A stretch of DNA of 64,000 nt from JANYHF01 sp963732765 (GTDB lineage: Bacteria > Pseudomonadota > Alphaproteobacteria > Rhizobiales > Hyphomicrobiaceae), in contig CAVTAS010000006.1 of NCBI GenBank assembly GCA_963732765.1, positions 221,112-285,111 of the forward strand, given 5' to 3'. Below, one piece after another: positions 58,191 through 64,000 of this stretch (position 1 is its first letter; each line of letters opens with the position of its first letter). The position numbers and the translations under genes were made by a program. The notes under the pieces were generated by a model. That model saw only the letters and a list, made by a program, of their open reading frames with translations. It did not search any database and was not told the DNA's origin.

Positions 58191-58787
58191 GTGAGCTCGA
58201 TCAATTCGAAACTCTACTGGACAGCACTGGCGCTGCTGGCTGCCTCGACCGCCGCGCTGGCCGATACCGGCGACCGCACCGTTACTGTCGACACCATGGA
58301 CCTGCCCGGCGGCCACATGGCGCTGAGCAGCAACATCAAGACTATTGCCGCCGGCGACGTGACGTTTGTGGCCACCAACAAGTCCGACAAGGGCCGCGAC
58401 CATGAAGTCCTGATGATCAAGACCGACCTGGAGCCCAAAGACCTGCCTAAGACCCCCGACGACATGGCGATCGACGAGCACAAGGTGGAGGGCATCATCG
58501 AGCTGGGCGACATGAAGCCGGGCGAAAGCAAGGAGACCAAAGTGGCGCTGGAGCCGGGGTCGTACCTGTTGTTCTGCAACTTCCCCGGCCACACCGGCTC
58601 GGGCATGTGGACGCGCCTAGCCGTGACAGAGGCCTCGTCTGACAATTCCACGATGGACAGTCAGGAAAACACCGCAACCGCCGAGTCTTCCAATGCCAAA
58701 ACCGGTCACCACAAGAAGCGGACCACATTGGTCAAACAGGCGGACTATGATGGCGACGTTGACAGTAACGGGCACGATCTCGACTAG
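58191..58787 (+). CDS. Cupredoxin-like secreted copper protein
   Basis: This 198-residue protein has a signal peptide (residues 1-24) and one cupredoxin domain. The copper ligands are visible: His71 in RDHEV, then Cys129, His134 and Met139 in CNFPGHTGSGM, the Cys-x4-His-x4-Met loop of type 1 copper sites. A polar tail of about 50 residues follows (Ser/Thr/Lys/Asp-rich, with DYDGDVDSNGHD). The start is a GTG at 58191. It is probably a periplasmic electron carrier or copper-binding protein; no partner is adjacent. Confidence 0.8.
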   Translation: MSSINSKLYWTALALLAASTAALADTGDRTVTVDTMDLPGGHMALSSNIKTIAAGDVTFVATNKSDKGRDHEVLMIKTDLEPKDLPKTPDDMAIDEHKVEGIIELGDMKPGESKETKVALEPGSYLLFCNFPGHTGSGMWTRLAVTEASSDNSTMDSQENTATAESSNAKTGHHKKRTTLVKQADYDGDVDSNGHDLD

Positions 58788-58833
58788 TCCATGAGCATCA
58801 ATCGCTGGCTGCGATCGTAGCAGCTGGCGATTG

Positions 58834-59415
58834 CTACGGCGCCGCCGCCCGCTCCCGTTTCCGCTCCAGATAGGCATTCACCACCCGCAACATGACGTCC
58901 TGGATCGAGCCGGTCGAGTTGATATAAGCCACCACCGGCCAGGCCAGCCAGCTGTTGACGCCCGTCACGCCGCCCATGCCGGGCGTGGCCTTCACGGCCT
59001 TGCCGCCCTTGATGGTGATCTTCGGGGAGAAGGTGAACGCTACTTGCAAATCGCTACGGCTGGTCTTGACCTCGCAAGCCACCGGCTGAGCCGGGGCCAC
59101 GAACGCCAGGTCAGGGGCCTTGATGGCTTCGTCGATAAGGACACGTTCCAGCTTGATGGTAATCTGGCAGGAGGCGTCCTTGAACATCTGGCGCGTCAAC
59201 TTGGCGATCGATTCTCGATCCTCAGGCTCCATCAGCGCGGGAAACGAACAGGAGATCTCCTTGCTGTCGGACTCCATGAACTGGACCCAACAGTCGGCCT
59301 CCTGCTGCAGCGCCGAACGCGCGCCGGTAGTGGGCTTGGCAACGTCCGGCCACGCCTGAGTTGCAACGGCAGTCAAAACAGCCGCGAATACCAATGCCTG
59401 TGTCAGCCATTTCAT
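58834..59415 (-). CDS. Secreted protein of unknown function
   Basis: This 193-residue protein has a signal peptide (MKWLTQALVFAAVLTAVATQAWP). Its mature part holds QQEADCWVQFMESDSKEISCSFP, DASCQITIKLERVLIDE, and a beta-rich C-terminal half ending VVNAYLERKRE. Three cysteines are present near the N-terminal part. The ATG at 59415 is chosen because it begins the signal peptide; the longer upstream frame is not protein-like. It is convergent with the cupredoxin gene. I do not recognise the family. Confidence 0.6.
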   Translation of the reverse strand: MKWLTQALVFAAVLTAVATQAWPDVAKPTTGARSALQQEADCWVQFMESDSKEISCSFPALMEPEDRESIAKLTRQMFKDASCQITIKLERVLIDEAIKAPDLAFVAPAQPVACEVKTSRSDLQVAFTFSPKITIKGGKAVKATPGMGGVTGVNSWLAWPVVAYINSTGSIQDVMLRVVNAYLERKRERAAAP

Positions 59416-59634
59416 CGGGTATGCAAGTCCTACCAACGCCTTCGGGAAAAACCGGATAGGGCAATTGTGGCCGCAGTCGGGCTTGCCTCCGCCATCGCTT
59501 CCCCGCGCACTATCCGGCTGCCCGCGAAGAATTGCCCCGGTGGCACGAAAGAACATTTGAAAATCGCCGTGCATGAGCTATCGAAGGCGTAACTTTCAAG
59601 CCCGCTCCTTGGGCCCGATCATTGGGAGAGCACC

Positions 59635-59779
59635 ATGCAGATCGACACCAGCAAGGCCCATCCGGCCATGGACTACCGCGCCCACTTCGATACCTATCGT
59701 GGGTTTGTGAATTCCCGCCTTTTGGGGATCGATCCTGGTTGCGATTATTCTGGTCCTGATGAAAATTTTCCTAGTCTAG
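59635..59779 (+). pseudogene. aa3-type cytochrome c oxidase subunit IV (one frameshift)
   Basis: From the ATG at 59635 (after GGGAGAG) the sequence reads MQIDTSKAHPAMDYRAHFDTYRGFV, the standard opening of the small alphaproteobacterial oxidase subunit IV. A one-base shift near 59720 leads into its single transmembrane helix (GSILVAIILVLMKIFLV) and a stop at 59779. The joined product is about 48 residues, the normal size. Without the shift the frame would fuse it wrongly to the downstream transhydrogenase gene. In Hyphomicrobiales this gene often stands just before pntAA, as here. Confidence 0.75.
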
Positions 59780-59850
59780 CCGCTGTCCCGCCACAGACAC
59801 CTCCCACTCCCTCTCCGTCCCGAAGCGCCCAGCCCCATTCGGAGCCCGCG

Positions 59851-60978
59851 ATGATTACGATTGCCGCCACGGCCGAGGCTATCCACGAGCCACGCGTCGG
59901 ACTCAGCCCCGAGACCGTGAAGAAACTGGTGCAGAAGGGCTGCAAAGTGCTGATCGAGAGCGGCGCTGGCCTGAAATCGCGCTTTCTCGATGCGGATTAC
60001 GCTGCGGCCGGCGCAACCGTTTCGGCCAATGCCAGCGAGGTGCGTTCTGCCGCCGATGTGTTCTTGAAAGTTGGCCGGCCCAGCACAGACGATATCTCGG
60101 GCCTAAAGAAAGGCGCAGTGATCGCCGCCATGCTGGAGCCATTCGGCGAGCGCGCCGGGTTGGACGCCATCGCAGCGGCGGGCTTGACGTCATTTGCCAT
60201 GGAATTGATGCCGCGCATTACCCGCGCGCAATCGATGGACGCACTGTCGTCGCAATCAAACCTCGCTGGCTATAGCGCCATCGTCGACGCCGCCGCCATG
60301 GCCAGCGGCGTTGCCAATGATGATGACCGCCGCCGGCACGGTGCCCGCCGCCAAACTCTTCGTGATGGGCGCGGGCGTTGCCGGGCTGCAGGCGATCGCC
60401 ACCGCCCGCCGGCTCGGCGCCGTCGTCACGGCGACCGACGTGCGCCCCGCCGCCAAGGAGCAGGTGGCATCGCTCGGCGCCAAGTTCATCGCGGTGGAGA
60501 ACGAGGAATTCAAAGCGGCTGAAACCACAGCCGGCTATGCCAAGCCGATGTCGGCCGAGTATCAGAAGCCAAGCAGGCCGAGTTGACCACCAACCATATC
60601 GCCACGCAGGATATCGTCATCACACGGCGCTGATCCCGGCCGCGGCGCCGCGTTCTGATCACTCGAGCGATGGTCAGAGCATGAAGCCCGGCGCGGTGAT
60701 CGTCGATATGGCGGTCGAGCGCGGTGGCAACTGCGACATGGCCAAGCCCGGCGAAATCGGTTGAGCATCAGCGGCGTGCGCAATCGTCGGCCCGTTCAAT
60801 CTGGCCGGCGCGGTGCGCGCTGACGGCTCCGCCTTACGCCAAAAATCTCCTCGATTTCCTGCCCCTGATCGAAAAAGGCGGCACGCTGAAGATCGACAGG
60901 GATGACGAGATCATCAAAGCCATGCTGGTGACCCGCGACGGCAAACGTCACCGCGTCAACGAAAGGGTCAGAGCATGA
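59851..60978 (+). pseudogene. pntAA: NAD(P) transhydrogenase subunit alpha part 1 (frameshifted)
   Basis: This is the NAD(H)-binding subunit of the proton-translocating transhydrogenase. The start MITIAATAEAIHEPRVGLSPETVKKL at 59851 is typical. ITRAQSMDALSSQSNLAGY follows. After a shift near 60310 comes AAKLFVMGAGVAGLQAIATARRLGAVVTATDVRP, the Rossmann GxGVAGLQA motif. Further shifts near 60560, 60630 and 60765 give MKPGAVIVDMAVERGGNC and KNLLDFLPLIEKGG. The stop overlaps the next ATG (60975), so the pnt genes are coupled. It lies on the cytoplasmic face of the inner membrane. Confidence 0.88.
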
Positions 60979-61497
60979 CCCTCACTCTTGATTCCGCAAA
61001 TAGTCGCACCCGGCGCCAGGCCGGGAACCGCCTTCAAGTATCCGCAGTGCCGCACTCGCAGCGCGGAAGAGGTCCCGGCCTCGCCAGCGACGACGGAGGG
61101 GGCGGCGTTCGCCGCACTTCGCCGGTGGCCTCTCTTCGCCCTCACCCCCTGCCCGCCATCCGAAGGCGGGGCCAAGTGGACCCGACCATTTACACTCGCC
61201 GCGATTTTCGCCTTGCCTCTTTGTCGGCTATTACGTGGTCTGGTCCGTGACCCCTGCACTGCACACGCCGCTGATGGCTGTCACCAACGCCATCTCGTCT
61301 GTCATCATCGTTGGCGCCCTTGTCGCCGCCGCGGCTGCGGGCCTGTCCTCGGCCGCTGGACCGCGAAAATCCTCGGTGCCATTGCCGTGGTGCTCGCCAG
61401 CGTCAACATCTTCGGCGGCTTCCTCGTCACCCAGCGCATGCTGGCGATGTACAAGAAAAAGAGAAATGAGGAAGAATGGACAGCGATTACGGACTAG
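60975..61497 (+). pseudogene. pntAB: NAD(P) transhydrogenase subunit alpha part 2 (membrane; frameshifted, odd N-terminus)
   Basis: The real core is VDPTIYT (about 61180) followed in shifting frames by AIFALPL, GYYVVWSVTPALHTPLMAVTNAISSVIIVG, and KILGAIAVVLASVNIFGGFLVTQRML. Together these are the three-helix PntAB subunit. The first 60 codons after the ATG at 60975 are not typical. They are Arg/Gly-rich and contain CACCCGGCGCCAGGCCGGGA, similar to the inner arm of the palindrome at 24384, so a repeat seems to have been inserted into the N-terminal coding part. The true stop is probably near 61468 (YKKKxK-stop in a shifted frame). Confidence 0.75.
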
Positions 61498-61556
61498 GGA
61501 CTAGTAAGTTCTTTGCCCAAATTCGCCCCGCGACCTTCTTTTCTAGTCCCTAGTCC
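61491..61556. repeat. 14-bp perfect inverted repeat between pntAB and pntB
   Basis: The arm GGACTAGGGACTAG (61491-61504) is exactly complementary to 61543-61556, with a 38-base loop. The right side continues with more CTAGTCCC/CTAATCCC units up to about 61572, so it looks like a short tandem and inverted repeat. It could reduce or end transcription between the subunit genes. Confidence 0.65.
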
Positions 61557-61593
61557 CTCGTCCACTAATCCCTACTATCTCCCTGGAGTCCCC

Positions 61594-63001
61594 ATGTCGC
61601 CCAATCCCCTGGCCGCCTTTGCCTATCTCGTTTCCGGCATCCTGTTCATTCTGGCTCTGCGCGGTCTGTCCAGCCCGGCGACCAGCCAGGCGGGCAACCG
61701 CAATGGCATGATCGGCATGGCGATGGCCATGCGACGACGATTACCCTTGTCGGGACCAGTTGGACGGCGTGACCTGGGCGCTGATTCTCGCGCGATGGCG
61801 ATCGGCGGCGACGATCGGCGCTGTGATCGCCCGCAGCATCGCGATGACCGACATGCCGCAACTCGTTGCCGCTTTCCACAGTCTTGTCGGCCTCGCCGCC
61901 GTGCTCGTCGCCGCCGCCGCGCTCTATGCCCCCCGAAGTTTTGGCATCGCCGTGTCCTGGCGGCATCCACACGTCGGCTGATCGAACTGGCGCTCGGCGT
62001 CGCGATCGGCGCGCTGACCTTCACCGGCTCGGTCATCGCCTTCGCCAAGCTCGACGGCAATATGCGCGGCGCCGATCATCCTGCCGATGGCGTCATGTCA
62101 ACATCGCCGGCTGGGCCCGTTACTCGTGCTGCTGATCGTACTGATTGTCGAGTCGGGCGGCTCGCGCTGGGCGTTCTGGCTGATCGTGCTGGTGGCCCTG
62201 GTCTTCGGCGGCTGATCATCGTGCCGATCGGCGGCGCCGACATGCCCGTCGTGATCTCGATGCTGAACTCCTATTCCGGCTGGGCCGCCGCCGGCATCGG
62301 CTTCACGCTCGGCAACTTCGCGCTGATCATCACCGGCGCGCTGGTCGGCTCGTCCGGCGCGATCCTCGCTTACATCATGTGCAAGGGCATGAACCGCAAC
62401 TTCATCTCGGTCATCATGCGGCGGCTTCGGCGGCGAGACTGCCGCGGCGGCCGGCGGCGCAGCCGAGCAGACGGCCCGTCAAGCAGGGCTCGGCCGATGA
62501 CGCCGCCTTCATCATGAAGAACGCCTCCAAGGTCATCATCGTCCCCGGCTACGGCATGGCCGTCGCGCAGGCCCAGCACGCCGTGCGCGAAATGGCCGAC
62601 AAGCTGAAGAAGGCCGGCGTCGAAGTGAAATACGCCATCCACCCCGTCGCCGGCCGCATGCCCGGCCACATGAACGTGCTCCTGGCCGAGGCCAATGTGC
62701 CCTACGACGAAGTGTTCGAGCTGGAAGACATCAACAGCGAGTTCGCGCGCCGACATCGCCTTCGTCATCGGCGCCAACGACGTCGACCAACCCGGCCGCC
62801 AAGAGGACAAGACCCGCCGATCTACGGCATGCCGGTGCTGGAAGTCTGGAACGGCGGCACGGTGCATGTTCGTCAAACGCTCATTGGCGTAGCGGCTATG
62901 CCGGGATCGAGAACAAACTGTTCTTCCGCGACAACACGATGATGCTGCTCGCCGACGCCAAGAAGATGATCGAGCAGATCGTGAAGGCGATGGGGCATTG
63001 A
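61594..63001 (+). pseudogene. pntB: NAD(P) transhydrogenase subunit beta (frameshifted)
   Basis: This membrane and NADP(H)-binding subunit completes the transhydrogenase. The ATG at 61594 follows GGAG and gives MSPNPLAAFAYLVSGILFIL. The membrane helices and the conserved IELALGVAIGALTFTGSVIAF and GGADMPVVISMLNSYSGWAAAGIGF are present in changing frames. The NADP-binding domain follows: KVIIVPGYGMAVAQAQHAV and IHPVAGRMPGHMNVLLAEANVPY, then FVIGANDV and ENKLFFRDNTMMLLADAK. It ends at 63001. The joined length of about 470 residues is normal. Around eight indels occur. Confidence 0.88.
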
Positions 63002-63036
63002 GGGCTGTATTCCAGTTATAGAACTGGAGTATCATA

Positions 63037-63339
63037 ATGCCGACTGTCAAGCGCAGCTACTTCAGGGCGATTTGGGATTTTATGACGAAGGAGAACTGCC
63101 CAAGCTGCGGTCTTTCTGGCGGCGTGGCCCGAAACCGAACCAAGGAACAGGATCGGAAAGTTCCGGAAATGACCGAGCGCGAAACCACGCAATATGACGC
63201 GAAGGGCCATGTCACCGGCAAGACTAAAAAACAAGTTCAAGTTCAAGTTTTGATGGCAACGTTCGACCAGCACTATCAATGTTACTTATGCCAACACGAT
63301 TGGACCGAGAGAAGATCGGAAAAAATAAAGCCAGTCTAA
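63037..63339 (+). CDS. Small zinc-ribbon-like protein
   Basis: This 100-residue protein has two Cys pairs, CPSC (residues 21-24) and CYLC (82-85), a likely zinc-ribbon. It is otherwise rich in Lys, Gln and Thr (ERETTQYDAKGHVTGKTKKQ). Its base composition is clearly less GC-rich than the genes around it, which suggests recent arrival. It is intact and lies between pntB and a toxin-antitoxin pair. I do not recognise the family. Confidence 0.55.
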   Translation: MPTVKRSYFRAIWDFMTKENCPSCGLSGGVARNRTKEQDRKVPEMTERETTQYDAKGHVTGKTKKQVQVQVLMATFDQHYQCYLCQHDWTERRSEKIKPV

Positions 63340-63368
63340 CTATGCCTAGTTCCAGAATGTATTCAACG

Positions 63369-63659
63369 CTACACGTGCCGTTGCGGATCCATGCTCTGAT
63401 GCAGCACGGTGATGATGTCGACCTGGCCGCCGGTCATGTGGAAATACAGGACATGGGAACCGATGTGATACCGGCGATAGCCACGGCGAACATGATCGCA
63501 GGCTCGGCCAAGACGCGGATCGGACGCAACTTTTTCCATCCCGCTATGAAGCAGCCGGATATATATGTCGGCTTGGTTTGCGGACCAATTGGCATGTGTA
63601 TAGCGCCAAATAGCGAGCAGATCCGCTTCGGCAGGCGGCGATAGGATATAGCCGCTCAC
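63369..63659 (-). CDS. parE: ParE-type toxin
   Basis: This 96-residue protein has the RelE/ParE fold signature. It opens YILSPPAEADLLAIWRYTHANW, has a central MEKVASDPRLGRACDHVRRGYRRYHIGSHVLYFHMTGG, and ends IITVLHQSMDPQRHV, the usual C-terminus with HQxMD. ParE toxins poison gyrase. The ATG at 63659 overlaps the stop of the antitoxin gene by four bases, the normal parDE arrangement. It is intact. Confidence 0.9.
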   Translation of the reverse strand: MSGYILSPPAEADLLAIWRYTHANWSANQADIYIRLLHSGMEKVASDPRLGRACDHVRRGYRRYHIGSHVLYFHMTGGQVDIITVLHQSMDPQRHV

Positions 63660-63901
63660 TGGCCAGAGACTTCCTTGTGTCTGGCTGCAAGGAACTCTTC
63701 AATGTCAAAGGGTTGTGACGGTCCGCTGTTTTCGCCCTCGATCAGGGCGGCGCGCAGGGCCTCCGAGATTGGATATGCCCTCGTCGAGCAGCCGCAATCC
63801 GGCGCGCAACACTTCGCTCGACGACGCAAACCGGCCCTCGGCGACTTTTCGCTCCACGAATTTGCGCAGTGATCGCCAAGGCTGACTGAGGTATTTTTCA
63901 T
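63656..63901 (-). pseudogene. parD: ParD-type antitoxin (two compensating frameshifts)
   Basis: From the ATG at 63901 the sequence starts MKNTSVSLGDH, shifts near 63870 into LRKFVERKVAEGRFASSSEVLRAGLRLLDE, and shifts back near 63770 into EALRAALIEGENSGPSQPFDIEEFLAARHKE. Joined, this is a ribbon-helix-helix ParD antitoxin of about 82 residues whose C-terminal part wraps the toxin. Both indels fall in an 82-codon gene, and the final frame is the original one. It lies upstream of and overlaps parE, and would repress its own operon. Confidence 0.85.
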
Positions 63902-64000
63902 CGCGTTTTACTCCTTGCAATCGCACATTACCAAAATTTGGTGTATCTCTGGAAAGAGGGTCCGTCTCAAACCTACACGTCCAGCACCGTCTCGAAACAT

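Noticed and set aside
58797..58833. Terminator between the cupredoxin and the convergent secreted-protein gene
   Set aside because: An imperfect palindrome around CAATCGCTGGCTGC is present, but it has mismatches and no T-run, so the support is too weak.
59635..60522. A fusion of the oxidase subunit IV with the transhydrogenase alpha subunit
   Set aside because: The continuous frame arises only because an indel near 59720 removed the small protein's stop from frame. Its normal membrane helix and stop are seen in the adjacent frame, ending at 59779.
10000..63000. Programmed ribosomal frameshifting in thrS, pnt and uvrD
   Set aside because: The shifts are many, of both signs, and not at slippery heptamers with a following structure. 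Indels are the simpler reading.
63973..64000. End of a minus-strand gene entering from the right (ETVLDV then stop)
   Set aside because: Only eight codons are visible, which is too little to support a gene.

Overview
The window looks like the chromosome of an alphaproteobacterium, most likely Hyphomicrobiales (Rhizobiales) or a close relative. The clues are the high GC, an aa3-type oxidase subunit IV gene followed by pntAA-pntAB-pntB, a D-erythronate dehydrogenase, a PrtD/HlyD type I secretion pair, an AsmA protein, and many GC-rich palindromic intergenic repeats. This placement is inferred from gene content; no database was used.

Layout. Bases 1-9880 are an accessory island: a serine recombinase, remnants of a primase/helicase-type protein, a 390-residue protein I do not recognise, a membrane protein with a helix-turn-helix, and an AlpA-like regulator. 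It ends just before a tRNA-Leu (9912-9995). From 10 to 24 kb come envelope and housekeeping genes: D-Ala-D-Ala carboxypeptidase, HNH nuclease, potassium channel, ABC exporter, lytic transglycosylase, nadK, the secretion ABC protein with its fusion protein, a MAPEG protein and denD. From 24.6 to 31.8 kb a minus-strand operon carries a C14 caspase, two membrane proteins and a protein of about 1,600 residues. That protein joins CshA-type repeats, a GH19 lysozyme-like domain, a peptidoglycan-binding domain, a membrane hairpin and a C11 (clostripain-type) peptidase. From 32 to 38.8 kb are msrB, a sugar kinase divergent from a sugar ABC binding protein and permease, an S9 peptidase and a glutathione S-transferase. 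From 38.9 to 43.8 kb is a phospho-signalling module: a Ser/Thr kinase with WD40 repeats, divergent from two FHA proteins and a PP2C phosphatase. The rest holds uvrD, asmA, an acyltransferase, a two-component system, thrS, a cupredoxin, the pnt operon and a ParDE toxin-antitoxin pair.

A striking property is the number of single-base frameshifts in genes that should be essential or conserved (thrS, nadK, pntAA/pntB, uvrD, msrB). The tRNA-Leu also lacks one base of its T stem. The shifts are uneven: the 7 kb caspase operon has none, while thrS and denD change frame every 100-200 bases. I therefore read most of them as sequence or assembly indels, not real decay. Genes that cannot be read in one frame are typed as pseudogene, and their intended product is described.

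The best candidate for an undescribed system is the caspase operon: two different clan CD peptidases encoded with membrane proteins and a cell-wall hydrolase, 7 kb from a kinase/FHA/phosphatase module. Several inverted-repeat elements (17932-18073, 22558-22696, 24331-24588) sit in the gaps between these genes.
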